NCBI RefSeq assembly: GCF_018129405.1
Contig: NZ_JAFCLP010000027.1
Coordinates: forward strand, 1 to 64,000
Source: Bradyrhizobium iriomotense
Lineage (GTDB): Bacteria; Pseudomonadota; Alphaproteobacteria; Rhizobiales; Xanthobacteraceae
Length of the DNA stretch: 64,000 bases
Direction of reading: 5' to 3'
Shown here piece by piece: positions 53,551 to 63,412 of the stretch (the first letter of the stretch is position 1; the number at the start of each line of letters is the position of its first letter). Position numbers and translations under genes: made by a program. The notes beneath the pieces are model-generated. The model was not told the origin of the DNA. It did no database searches and saw only the letters and a program-made list of their open reading frames with translations.

Positions 53551-54462
53551 TCAGCCTGATGCCGGTGCCGTTCGGCCCGCCAGCACCATCCGCGCCGTCG
53601 CCACGAACGCCTGCGCCGCCGGCGACAGCGTTCGCCCTTGCCGCTGCAGCAGCGATACCGGTCGCGTGAGGGCGGGGCGCACCAGCGGTCTGGCGATCAG
53701 CGTCGGAAACTGGTCGGCCGGCAGCATGGTCGCCGGGAGGATGGCGAGGCCGAGGCCCTGCGCCGTCATGGCGAGCGCGGTGTTGATCAGCGTCACTTCA
53801 TAGGTCGGATCGAGGCGCTTGCCCTGCGCGCTAAGTGCCTGATCGATCTGCATGCGGATCCGGGTCTCGCGGCGCATCGCGATGGTCGGCAGTTGCGCGA
53901 GTTCGTCCCATGTGAGGGCACGGCGCGCGGCGAAGTCCGCGGTGCGGCGGCCGATGGCGCTGAGGCGGCCGCTTGTCAGTGTCTCGATCGTCATGTCGGC
54001 AAATTCGCCCTCCACGCTGCCGATCGCGAACTCCGCATCGGTCGTGCTCAGGCGTGGCACGAGATCGTCGGCGGCAACGTCGCGCATGTCGATCTCGATA
54101 TCGGGATGGCTGGCGCGGAATTTTGCGAGCACTGACGGCATTAGCGCCGAGGCGGCGCCGGCCGACGCGACGAACGCGACGCGGCCGGCGCGGGCCTGCG
54201 CGAGGTCGCGCATCCGGCGCGACAGGCCCTGCGCATCGCTCAGCATGCGTTCGGCGGCGTGGAACGCCTCGTCTGCGGCCAGCGTCGGCTGCACCGAGCG
54301 CGTGGAGCGGTCGAACAGTTTGACGCCAAGCTGGGCTTCGAGCTGCTGGATCAACAGGCTCGCCGCCGATTGCGTGATCCCGAGCTCGCGGGCGGCCCGC
54401 GTGATGCTGCGTGTCCGGTACACGCCCGTGAAGGCCCGCAATTGGCGCAAGGTGACATTCAT
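53551..54462 (-). CDS. LysR-family transcriptional regulator
   Basis: 303-residue LysR regulator. Winged HTH in residues 1-62 (LRQLRAFTGVYRTRSITRAARELGITQSAASLLIQQLE), linker helix, then the periplasmic-binding-like effector domain (RAGRVAFVASAGAASALMPS onward). ATG at 54462 preferred over TTG two codons earlier. It is divergent from the FAD monooxygenase gene across a 109-bp region, so it very likely controls that gene, with an aromatic or related inducer. Confidence 0.92.
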   Translation of the reverse strand: MNVTLRQLRAFTGVYRTRSITRAARELGITQSAASLLIQQLEAQLGVKLFDRSTRSVQPTLAADEAFHAAERMLSDAQGLSRRMRDLAQARAGRVAFVASAGAASALMPSVLAKFRASHPDIEIDMRDVAADDLVPRLSTTDAEFAIGSVEGEFADMTIETLTSGRLSAIGRRTADFAARRALTWDELAQLPTIAMRRETRIRMQIDQALSAQGKRLDPTYEVTLINTALAMTAQGLGLAILPATMLPADQFPTLIARPLVRPALTRPVSLLQRQGRTLSPAAQAFVATARMVLAGRTAPASG

Positions 54463-54571
54463 AGGCAAAGCTCATGAATTGATGAGTTCTTTCCGGCTTA
54501 TCGCATAAACGGACCTGCAATAAAATGCATGCTGCGCGGACGGAGAATCCGCAGCGAGGATGGGAGCGAAC

Positions 54572-56212
54572 ATGAGGACACAGGTACTGGTGGTGGGCGC
54601 GGGGCCCGTCGGATTGACCGCGGCGATGGACCTCGCCTCGCGCGGGATCGATGTCGTCGTCGCGGAGATCCGTCACGCCGGCGATCCGCCCAGCGTCAAG
54701 TGCAATCACGTGTCGGCGCGCTCGATGGAGATTTTTCGCCGGCTCGGCGTTGCCGCCAAGCTGCGCGATGCGGGCCTGCCTGAGGACTTCCCGAACGACT
54801 GCTCCTATCGAACCACGGCGACCGGCATCGAGCTCTGCCGCATCGACATTCCCTCGCGCGCGCGACGCTACAGCGCGACCGGCGGCCCCGACACCTGGTG
54901 GCCGACGCCCGAGCCGCCGCACCGGATCAACCAGATCTATCTCGAGCCGATCCTGTTCAGCCATGCCGCGGCGCAGCCGCGGATCAAGATCCTGGCACGC
55001 ACGGAAATCACTGATATCGCCCAGCACAGCGACCATGTCGTCGCACTCGCGCGCGATCTCGACAGCGGCAGCTCGCTCCGCATCGAAGCGTCCTTCGTGA
55101 TCGGCTGCGACGGCAGCCGCTCCCTTGTTCGCAAATCGATCGGCGCCAGCCTGTCCGGCACGCCGGTGATCCAGCGCGTGCAATCGACATTCATCGAAGC
55201 GCCGCAACTGAAAGAGTTGATGGGCGCGCACAAGCCGGCCTGGATGGTGCTCTCGCTCAATCCGCGCCGCTCCGGCACCACGGTTGCGATCGACGGTCAC
55301 GACCGCTGGCTGATCCACAATCATCTCAAGCCCGACGAGCCCGAATTCGACTCCGTCGATCGCGACTGGTCGATCCGCGCCATCCTCGGCGTCGACGACC
55401 GGTTCGAGTACAAGGTCCTCAGCAAGGAGGACTGGGTCGGGCGTCGCCTCGTGGCCGATCGCTTCCGCGACCGCAGGGTCTTCATCTGCGGCGATGCCGC
55501 GCATCTGTGGATGCCCTATGCCGGCTACGGCATGAATGCGGGCATTGCAGACGCCGTCGACCTCTGCTGGCAATTGGCGGCGCATCTGAACGGCTGGGCG
55601 CCGGCCGCGATCCTCGATGCCTATGAGGCGGAGCGCCAGCCCATCACCGAGCAGGTGTCGCGCTTTGCCATGGATCACGCGATGAAGATGATGGCGCAAC
55701 GCGGCGGCGTCTCCGCGGAGATCGAGGACGACACGCCGCGCGGCCACGCCGCGCGCGCGGCACTGGCGAGAGCGGCCTACGATCTCAACGTGCAGCAATA
55801 TTGCTGCGCCGGCCTCAACTTCGGCTACTATTACGATGCCTCGCCGATCATCGCCTATGACGGCGAGACGCCGCCGCCTTACGCGATGGGCAGCTTCACG
55901 CCCTCCACCGTGCCGGGCGCCCGCGCGCCGCATCTGTTCCTGCGCGACGGACGATCACTCTACGATGCCTTCGGCGCCGGCTACACATTGTTGCGGTTCG
56001 ACCCGGCGATCGATGTGACACGGCTGCAATCTGCCGCGGTGGAACGCGGCGTGCCGCTTGCGCTGGTCGATATCGCGCCGGAGGAGGCGAACGGCGCCTA
56101 TGCTGGAAAGCTGGTGCTGGCGCGGCCCGATCAGCACATCGCCTGGCGCGGACAGGCCGCGCCCGAAGATCCACCGGGCCTGCTGGCGCGCATCACCGGC
56201 GCTGCGGCGTAA
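54572..56212 (+). CDS. FAD-dependent aromatic ring monooxygenase
   Basis: 546-residue group A flavoprotein hydroxylase of the PheA/TfdB/MhpA type. GxGxxG in VVGAGPVGLTAAMDLASRG (residues 7-25), DG motif CDGSRSLVRKSIGAS, and GD motif FICGDAAHLWMPYAGYGMNAGI; a thioredoxin-like C-terminal part (ARAPHLFLRDGRSLYDAFG) is typical of phenol-hydroxylase relatives. Uses NAD(P)H and O2. Start ATG 54572 has a GGGAG site. With the divergent LysR and following Bug gene it forms a small catabolic module; the substrate is unknown. Confidence 0.88.
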   Translation: MRTQVLVVGAGPVGLTAAMDLASRGIDVVVAEIRHAGDPPSVKCNHVSARSMEIFRRLGVAAKLRDAGLPEDFPNDCSYRTTATGIELCRIDIPSRARRYSATGGPDTWWPTPEPPHRINQIYLEPILFSHAAAQPRIKILARTEITDIAQHSDHVVALARDLDSGSSLRIEASFVIGCDGSRSLVRKSIGASLSGTPVIQRVQSTFIEAPQLKELMGAHKPAWMVLSLNPRRSGTTVAIDGHDRWLIHNHLKPDEPEFDSVDRDWSIRAILGVDDRFEYKVLSKEDWVGRRLVADRFRDRRVFICGDAAHLWMPYAGYGMNAGIADAVDLCWQLAAHLNGWAPAAILDAYEAERQPITEQVSRFAMDHAMKMMAQRGGVSAEIEDDTPRGHAARAALARAAYDLNVQQYCCAGLNFGYYYDASPIIAYDGETPPPYAMGSFTPSTVPGARAPHLFLRDGRSLYDAFGAGYTLLRFDPAIDVTRLQSAAVERGVPLALVDIAPEEANGAYAGKLVLARPDQHIAWRGQAAPEDPPGLLARITGAAA

Positions 56213-56291
56213 GGCGACTTCAAGCGGATGGCTTGACGGCGCAGCCCGTCAGGCCGTGTTTTAAAAACAACAACGCACTGAGGAGGAGAAC

Positions 56292-57272
56292 GTGTTTCAC
56301 GTTGCAAGGCGCCGCATCCTGGCCGTGCTGACGGCTGCGACTTTCGCCATGTTGCCGCTGGAGGCGGGCCGTGCCGCTTATCCCGAGCAATTGATCAAGA
56401 TCATCGTGACCTTCCCGCCCGGCGGCAGCGCTGACACCGTCATCCGCGCGCTCGAGCCGCTCGTCACCGCCGAGCTCAAGCAGAGCCTGGTGATCGAGAA
56501 CCGCGCGGGGGCCGGCGGCAACATCGGCATGGCCGCGGTCGCGCAGGCCAGGCCCGACGGCTACACGCTCGGCGTTGCACCTGCGGGCGCGCTGACGGTG
56601 AATCCGCACCTCAATTCCTCGATGCCGTTCGAGCTGAAGGATCTCGCGCCCATCACCCTGCTCGCGGAAATTCCCTTTGTGCTGGTCGCCTCCGCAAATA
56701 TCCCGGCGCACACCACCGCGGAGACGATCGCGCTCGCCAAGGCCAAGCCGGGCGCGCTGTCGATCGGGCATGGCGGCAACTCGACGGCGATGCATCTGAC
56801 CGCCGCGCTGTTCACGCAGAAGACCGGGATCGCCATGGAGCTGGTCCCGTATCGCGGGACCGCGCCGGCGACGGTCGATGTTCTCGCAGGACATGTTCCT
56901 TTCGCGGTGCTGGACATTCCGTCATCGCGGCAATTGATCCTCGACGGCAAGCTCAACGCGATCGGCGTTTCCTCCGCGCGCCGTCTTTCATCCTTGCCCG
57001 ACGTGCCGACGCTTGCCGAGAGCGGCATTGCGGGTTTCGAATCCGTCGGCTGGTTCGGGCTCGTTGCTCCCGCCGGCACGCCTGCGGATGTCATCGGCAG
57101 GCTGAACGAAGCCTTCACCAAAGCCCTGAAGGATCCCGCGGTGGCGGAGAAGATCCGGACTCTCGGCGCAGAGCCTGCGCCGACCTCGCCCGAGCAGTTC
57201 GGCCGCTTCATTCAGGACGAAAGCACGAAATGGGGCAAGCTCATCAGCGAGGCCGGGATCAAGGCGAACTAG
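56292..57272 (+). CDS. Bug-family periplasmic binding protein, II
   Basis: 326-residue secreted binding protein. Signal peptide (RILAVLTAATFAMLPLEAGRA), then IKIIVTFPPGGSADTVIRAL, VIENRAGAGGNIGMAAVAQARPDGYTL, VPYRGTAPATVDVLAGHVPFA and VPTLAESGIAGFESVGWFGLVAPAG. Starts at GTG 56292 with a GAGGAGGAG site 4-8 bp upstream. It follows the monooxygenase gene by 79 bp and is probably in its operon, so it may bind that enzyme's substrate. No TctAB partner. Confidence 0.9.
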   Translation: MFHVARRRILAVLTAATFAMLPLEAGRAAYPEQLIKIIVTFPPGGSADTVIRALEPLVTAELKQSLVIENRAGAGGNIGMAAVAQARPDGYTLGVAPAGALTVNPHLNSSMPFELKDLAPITLLAEIPFVLVASANIPAHTTAETIALAKAKPGALSIGHGGNSTAMHLTAALFTQKTGIAMELVPYRGTAPATVDVLAGHVPFAVLDIPSSRQLILDGKLNAIGVSSARRLSSLPDVPTLAESGIAGFESVGWFGLVAPAGTPADVIGRLNEAFTKALKDPAVAEKIRTLGAEPAPTSPEQFGRFIQDESTKWGKLISEAGIKAN

Positions 57273-57342
57273 GTTCGCTGTCACGCCACCACACCGACGA
57301 CCGCTCCTTCGCGTGCGCGATGTCCACGGCCGTGCGCCTGAG

Positions 57343-58329
57343 CTAACGCGCGGCGATGCCCGCGCTCTCGATCACCCGCTTGTAGCGTGCGGTCTCCTCG
57401 ACGATGAACGGTTCCATCTCGGTCGGCCCCTTGTCGGCGATCGATACCTGGCCGTTGGCGGCGAGGTCCGCGACGATGGCGGGGTCGGCGAGCGCGGCGG
57501 CCAGCGCCTCAGAGAGCCTGCCCACGATGCTCGGGTCGGTCCCGGCCGGGACCGAGACCCAGGTCGAGCCGACACTGACGGCGTCCGGGTAGCCGGCCTC
57601 CAGCACCGTGGGCGCGTCGGGCAGCGCGGCCAGCCGCGCCGTGCCGGTGGTGCCGAGCACCTTGACCTTGCCGGTGTCGATCAACGGCCTGAGCACGGCG
57701 AGGTAGTCGAAGGAGACGTCTAGGATGCCCGACATCATGTCGGTCATCTGGCTCGAGCCCGACTTGTAGGGCACGTGGGTCAGCCTGATGCCGGCGGCCG
57801 CCTGGAACATTTCGCCGGCAAGGTGCTGGGCGGTGCCGGGGCCGGGGGAGCCGAAATTGACCTTGCCCGGGTTGGACTTCGCGTAGGCGACGAACTCAGC
57901 CAGCGTGCTGTAGGGCGCTGCTGCGGTCGCGACGAGGATCTGGTTCGCCGAGCTCACGCCGCGGACGTGGACGTAGCTCTTGAGCGGGTCGTAGTTGAGC
58001 CTCGCCAGCCCCAGGTTCGGCTGGATCGTCATAGGCCCGCCGGAGGCGTAGAGCACGGTGTAGCCGTCGGGCTGGGCCCGAGCAACGAACTCCGTCCCAA
58101 TGGTCCCGCCAGCGCCGGGTCGGTTCTCCACCACCACGGGCTGCCCAAGCCGCGTCCGCAGCAGCTCCGCGATCTTGCGCGAGACGAGGTCAGTGACGCC
58201 GCCGGCCCCGAACGGCACCACCCAGGTGATCGCGCGGTTCGGCCAGGATTCCGCGGCCGTCTGGGCTCCCGCGGCGCCCGCCTGGAGCGCCAGCGTCGTC
58301 GCGGCGACGAGACACAGGAGCGCTCTCAT
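57343..58329 (-). CDS. Bug-family periplasmic binding protein, III
   Basis: 328-residue secreted receptor. MRALLCLVAATTLALQAGAAGAQ is a classical signal peptide; the mature part has ITWVVPFGAGGVTDLVSRKI, VVENRPGAGGTIGTEFVARAQPDGYTV and VPYKSGSSQMTDMMSGILDVSF. The reading frame is open further upstream to an ATG at 58413, but those 28 codons look like the start of a different gene. Protein wording differs from the other two Bug proteins and resembles betaproteobacterial members (inference). Convergent with Bug II, 70 bp apart. Confidence 0.88.
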   Translation of the reverse strand: MRALLCLVAATTLALQAGAAGAQTAAESWPNRAITWVVPFGAGGVTDLVSRKIAELLRTRLGQPVVVENRPGAGGTIGTEFVARAQPDGYTVLYASGGPMTIQPNLGLARLNYDPLKSYVHVRGVSSANQILVATAAAPYSTLAEFVAYAKSNPGKVNFGSPGPGTAQHLAGEMFQAAAGIRLTHVPYKSGSSQMTDMMSGILDVSFDYLAVLRPLIDTGKVKVLGTTGTARLAALPDAPTVLEAGYPDAVSVGSTWVSVPAGTDPSIVGRLSEALAAALADPAIVADLAANGQVSIADKGPTEMEPFIVEETARYKRVIESAGIAAR

Positions 58330-58365
58330 CACCGTGGATCCGGGGCGACCGCTCAGGCCGCTGCC

Positions 58366-58413
58366 CTGATGATAGCCGCGCTGCTGCGTCAGGACAAAGA
58401 CGCCGAATTCCAT
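58366..58413 (-). pseudogene. Start of a luciferase-like monooxygenase gene (remnant)
   Basis: From an ATG at 58413 with a strong GGGAGGA site upstream, 16 codons read MEFGVFVLTQQRGYHQ, which matches the N-terminus of LLM-class flavin-dependent oxidoreductases. After that the similarity stops and the frame passes through about 12 codons into the Bug gene. This looks like a gene beheaded by a recombination that placed the Bug gene after its first codons. It lies in the same direction, next after the ABC ATPase of the rut operon. The gap 58414-58702 holds nothing else. Confidence 0.55.
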
Positions 58414-58702
58414 GGATGAAGTCCTCCCTCGCTGCAGTGTGGCCGTTTACGGCCATGTTGACCGAAAGTTACAGCTTTGAGTCTCCTCCAACCATTGGCG
58501 CAGTCTGAGCATCTCTTTTGCAAAATATGAAAAGATCGATGAATCGCCTTCAGGCCATGGAACTGCTCGCCGCCGATTCAGACCCAACGCCATCCGGCGT
58601 GCGCCGCACTTTGAATTTTGTCCTTCTCTTCAGATGGTTCGTTGGACTCAGCCGACGCCACGCCTGCAGTCGGTTGTTTTCGCCATTTTGGCTATCCCGC
58701 CC

Positions 58703-59512
58703 TCAAGCGACGCTGGCCGGCTTCTCGAGATCGGCCCAGATCTTCGCAAAATAATCCTGGAATTGCGGGTCGGTGCGCAAGCCTGCGGGATCGCGGCCAT
58801 CCCGCGGCAATTCGATCACATGCAGCGCACGCACCGTCGCAGGCCGCGCGCTCAGCACCAGCACGCGGTCGGCCATGGCGATGGCCTCGCCGATGTCGTG
58901 GGTGACGAGGATCACGCTCTTGCCGCGCTCGGCGATGATGCGGGAGACGTCGGCCTGCATCAGCAGGCGGGTCTGGAAGTCGAGTGCCGAGAACGGCTCG
59001 TCGAGCAGGATCACCTCCGGGTCGAAGGCGAGCGTGCGCATGATGGCGACGCGCTGGCGCATGCCGCCGGATAGCGCAGCCGGCTTTGCATGCTCGAAGC
59101 CGGCGAGGCCGTAGGCCTTGATCAGCTCCAGCGCGATCTCGCGCGCGCGAGGTCTTGGCGTCTTGCGGATCTCGAGTCCGAGCATGACGTTGTCGAGCAC
59201 GCTGCGCCACGGCAGCAACAGGTCCTTCTGCAGCATGTAGCCGACATGGCCGGCGGCATCGTCCACGCGCCGGCCGCCGACCTCGACATGGCCTCGGGTC
59301 GGCCGCAGCAGCCCGGCAATGGCGTTGAACAGCGTGGACTTGCCGCAGCCGGAAGGGCCGACGATCGCCAGCGTCTCGCCGCGGCGGAGCTCGAAATCCA
59401 CTTTCCGGATCGCCTCGACCGGGCGGCCAGCACCATCGAAGGTGACGCCGACATTCTCGGCGCGCAGCACGATCGGCGCGGCGTCGGAAAGATTCTGCGC
59501 GAGCGCATTCAT
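58703..59512 (-). CDS. NitT/TauT-type ABC transporter ATPase
   Basis: 269-residue ATPase of the SsuB/TauB/NrtD group. Walker A GPSGCGKSTLFNA, Q-loop GYMLQKDLLLPWRSVLDNV, signature LSGGMRQRVAIMRTLAFDP, Walker B VILLDEPFSALD, H-loop LVTHDIGEA. MLQKDLLLPWR is typical of nitrate/taurine/pyrimidine-type importers. Its ATG overlaps the rutD stop in ATGA. With the permease and binding protein of this operon it forms a complete importer. Confidence 0.92.
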   Translation of the reverse strand: MNALAQNLSDAAPIVLRAENVGVTFDGAGRPVEAIRKVDFELRRGETLAIVGPSGCGKSTLFNAIAGLLRPTRGHVEVGGRRVDDAAGHVGYMLQKDLLLPWRSVLDNVMLGLEIRKTPRPRAREIALELIKAYGLAGFEHAKPAALSGGMRQRVAIMRTLAFDPEVILLDEPFSALDFQTRLLMQADVSRIIAERGKSVILVTHDIGEAIAMADRVLVLSARPATVRALHVIELPRDGRDPAGLRTDPQFQDYFAKIWADLEKPASVA

Positions 59513-60300
59513 CGGTCCACCTCCCTGCAGAAGTCGAGCAGCGTGTCGTTGAAGATTTTTGGCGTGACCACGCTGAAAGCGTGTGCGCCCCAATCGACCT
59601 CATGCACGCGCGCACCAGGAATGGCGGCGGCGAGCTCGCAGGTGAGATAGGCCGGCACCAGCGCGTCGTCTTTTGCCGAGGACAGCAGCGTCGGCACGTT
59701 GATCCCTTTGAGGCGCCTGCCGCCCTCGAACGCCAAAAACATGTCGATGCGCTGGTTCATTGTCGCGACGGAGGGGAAGTGCTTCAGGATCCTCTCTTCT
59801 TCCGCGTCGAGATGGGCGATGTTCTCGGAGATCCATTGCGGCGGATAGAGGAACAGCGGCTGCGCGCGCACATAGGCCTGCGGACCGGATTGGTTCAACA
59901 GAGTTTTCCGGATCTCGAAGCAGCGCCGCAGGAACGGATCGGCGCGGCCCCAGCCGTTGACGACGACGAGACTGCGCAACCGTTTCGGATGACGCAGCGC
60001 CAGCTCGACGCCGACGATGCCGCCGATGGCGTGGCCGACGACATGCGCGGCATCGACGTTCGCATGGTCGAGCACGCAGGCGATGTCGTCGGCCATGCCG
60101 GCGATGCTGCGGCAGCCGGCACCGCTGCGGCCGGTGCCGACGTGGTCGTAGAGAATGACCTGGTGGCGGCTCGCAAGCGCGTCGAGCTGCGGCGCCCAGA
60201 ACGAGCCGCTGCCGCCCATGCCGGCCGAGAGCAGCACCGGCGTGCCGCGCCCGTGAACTTCGTAATAGATCTCGGCATCCTTGCCGCGTGCAAAAGCCAT
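59509..60300 (-). CDS. rutD: RutD-like aminoacrylate hydrolase
   Basis: 263-residue alpha/beta hydrolase closely matching E. coli RutD: SAGMGGSGSFWAPQLDAL, YDHVGTGRSG, VVNGWGRADPFLRRCFE, AQPLFLYPPQWI and WGAHAFSV. The nucleophile elbow is GHAIG: Ala91 replaces Ser, as in RutD itself, where this step aids aminoacrylate breakdown to malonic semialdehyde. Coupled at its 3' end to the ABC ATPase and 34 bp behind the permease gene. Confidence 0.9.
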   Translation of the reverse strand: MAFARGKDAEIYYEVHGRGTPVLLSAGMGGSGSFWAPQLDALASRHQVILYDHVGTGRSGAGCRSIAGMADDIACVLDHANVDAAHVVGHAIGGIVGVELALRHPKRLRSLVVVNGWGRADPFLRRCFEIRKTLLNQSGPQAYVRAQPLFLYPPQWISENIAHLDAEEERILKHFPSVATMNQRIDMFLAFEGGRRLKGINVPTLLSSAKDDALVPAYLTCELAAAIPGARVHEVDWGAHAFSVVTPKIFNDTLLDFCREVDR

Positions 60301-60334
60301 GACGTCCCAGCGATTGGAGTGATGTGGTTGCGGA

Positions 60335-61135
60335 TCAGGACAGCAGGCGCCGCTCGATCAGGTCGATCGCGCCGTACATCAAGAGTGCCACGGCCATCAG
60401 CGTCGCGATGCCGACCCAGACCGCGTTGAGGTCGTAGAGCACGCCGGCATAGTAGATCATGTAGCCGAGGCCCTCCTTGGAGGCGATGTACTCGCCGACC
60501 ACGGCGCCGATCAGGGCGAATCCGACATTGAGCCGGAAGGCCGCGACGATCCACGGCATCGCGCCGGGCACGATGACGGTGCGCCAGGTCTTCCATCGCG
60601 AAGCGCCGAGCGAGCGCAGCAGCTTGACGAGGTCGGCGTCGACCTCCTTGGCGCCCTGGAGCGCAGTGATGACGGCGACGATGAAGGTGATGATCGCCGC
60701 GATCGCGATTTTTGATGAGAGGCCGATGCCGAACCAGACGATGATCAGCGGGGCCAGCGCGATTTTTGGCAGGCCGTTGAGCGCGACGAGATAAGGTCGC
60801 AGCACCGCAGCTCCTGTCGGGACCAGCCACAGTGACAGCCCCGCCGCGCTGCCGAGCACTGTCCCGATCAGGAAGCCGGCGATGGCTTCCCATGCGGTGA
60901 GCGCGGCGTCGCGGAGCAGCTCGCCACTTGCGATCAGCTTGGCGCCTTTCGCGATAATGCCGCTCGGCTGGCCGTAGAGATAGACCGCGATCAGCCCGAA
61001 CCGGATCGCGAGTTCCCAGGTCGCGAGCAGCGCGACCAGCAGCGCGATCTGGAGCAGCGCGATCTTCAGTGCAGGCGTTAGCTTGAAGCGTGCGCCGCCG
61101 GTCGCCGCGGCCTGGCCGGCGTCGAGCACGGCCAC
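60335..61135 (-). CDS. NitT/TauT-type ABC transporter permease
   Basis: 266-residue permease with about six helices. LKIALLQIALLVALLATWELAI is the first; the EAA loop reads LVKLLRSLGASRWKTWRTVIVPGAMPWIVAAFRLNVG, typical of SsuC/TauC. It starts at GTG 61135, one base after the rutC stop (TGAGGTG), so it is coupled. It is interleaved with the rut genes, which indicates that the importer and the pathway act on the same compound. Confidence 0.9.
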   Translation of the reverse strand: MAVLDAGQAAATGGARFKLTPALKIALLQIALLVALLATWELAIRFGLIAVYLYGQPSGIIAKGAKLIASGELLRDAALTAWEAIAGFLIGTVLGSAAGLSLWLVPTGAAVLRPYLVALNGLPKIALAPLIIVWFGIGLSSKIAIAAIITFIVAVITALQGAKEVDADLVKLLRSLGASRWKTWRTVIVPGAMPWIVAAFRLNVGFALIGAVVGEYIASKEGLGYMIYYAGVLYDLNAVWVGIATLMAVALLMYGAIDLIERRLLS

Positions 61136-61136
61136 C

Positions 61137-61519
61137 TCACGCCCTCTTGTGTGCGATCGAGGCGATCTCGACGAGGCAGGCCGGTTTCACCAGGCCGCAC
61201 TGGATGCAGTAGCGCGCCGGCTTCTCGCCCGGAAAATACTCGGCATAGACCTTGTTGACCGCGGCGTAGTTGGCCCAGTCGGTGATGAAGATCGAGTTGA
61301 ACGTGACGTCGGCAAGGCTCGAGCCTGCCGTCTCCAGCACGCGCTTGATCGTCTCCAGGATGTGCCGGGTCTGGCCGGCGGCATCGCCCTCATGAACGAC
61401 GTCGTTGTTGGCATCGAAGGCCAGCGTGCCCGACACGTAGATCACGTTGTCGGCCATCATGCCCGGCGAGAACGGGGCGATGGGGGCGTGGGTGTCCGGC
61501 GGAATGATGGCGCGGTCGG

Positions 61520-61523
<4 letters not shown>
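61137..61523 (-). CDS. rutC: RutC (RidA-family aminoacrylate deaminase)
   Basis: 128-residue Rid/YjgF protein nearly following E. coli Rut[81 protein letters not shown]. The Arg and Cys in [11 protein letters not shown] are at the substrate-binding site. In the Rut pathway it helps break down 3-aminoacrylate peracid/aminoacrylate. Its ATG overlaps the rutB stop in ATGA. Confidence 0.95.
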
Positions 61524-62256
<733 letters not shown>

Positions 62257-62260
<4 letters not shown>

Positions 62261-63273
62261 GACGCGAGACCGAACTGCCTGGTGGCCTGCTCGGCAAAAC
62301 GGTTGTCGACCATCTGCGCGTAGGGAAGTGCGGACTGCACCGCGCCGCCGCCTTGTTCGAGCTGCATCGCGCGGTCCCATTCGTCCGCCGAGATGGTGGG
62401 ATTGCGCGGGATCGCGGTCTTTGAGCCGAAGAAGTTCTTCGTTGCGCTCGCGACCACCGACGGCGTGACTTTCGGGAAGTACTTTTCGGCGACCTCGGTG
62501 AAGACCGCATTGTTCTCGTGCATCAGCTTCTGCGCTTCCGCGATCGCGTTGCAGAAGCCCTGCACGGCCGCCGGATTGCTCGCGATCGTCTCTTCCGTCG
62601 CCATCGCGGTGGTGAAGCAGAGCGAGCCGAGGGCGTCGGCAAAGGACAGCACCGGCACCAGGCCGAACTGTTCGGCGGCGATGCTGACGTCCCATTCGAA
62701 GGCGGTGGCGATGTCGGCGCGGCCGTCCTTCACCGCGGCGGCCTGCGCGCCGGGCGGCAGCTCGAGGAAGGTGACGCCGGCTTCCTTCGGATCGAACTTG
62801 CCGATGGTCTTGATCGCGTAGGTCGGCACCTGGATGGTCGAGGACGGGAATTTCAGCGTGGCGATGGTCTTGCCGCGCAGATCGTCGATCGTCCTGATCT
62901 TGCTGTCGGGCTTGGCAATGCCCCACATCGACACGCCGCCGACGATCTTGGCGATGTTCTTGATCTTGCCGCCCTCGCGCACCGCGTTGACCGACATGCC
63001 TGGGCTGGTCACGCCGATCTGGCCGCGCCCGGAGAGCAGGATCGGCACAGGCAGCGCGATGCCGCCGGCGGTGGAGAGGTCGGCGTCCAGGCCATGCTTG
63101 GCGAACAGTCCCTTGTCCGCGGCGACATAAAGCGAGTTGTACATGCCGAGCCGCAGCGCCTCGGCGATGGCCACCCTGCTGCCGGCCGCGAAGCCCGGGG
63201 TGTTGAGGCCGACCAGCGGCGCCGTCGCCGCGCCCAGCAGCGAATACTTCATGAGGTCGCGTCTGTTGATCAC
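62257..63273 (-). CDS. ABC transporter substrate-binding protein (NMT1/THI5-like)
   Basis: 338-residue secreted solute receptor of the SsuA/TauA/NMT1 type. N-terminus [18 protein letters not shown] has a twin-arginine-like signal; then [27 protein letters not shown], and [23 protein letters not shown]. Starts at GTG 63273. It is the first gene of the rut/importer operon; pyrimidines (uracil or thymine) or related ureides are the likely ligand, from the linkage with RutBCD. Confidence 0.9.
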
Positions 63274-63412
63274 GTCCCAGTCCTTTGACTTGTCAGAACA
63301 ACGAGTTAGCTCGCCGGCTGCTCAATTGATGATCATTCCCGGTCTTCGCCCAAAATCCTTGCATTGGAGATTTTCATTAACAATCCGGAATAGAGAGATA
63401 TATTTATAAGCA

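Noticed and set aside
58518-58754. Small plus-strand frame before the ABC ATPase end
   Set aside because: It overlaps the 3' end of a clear ATPase gene and has no domain or good ribosome binding site.
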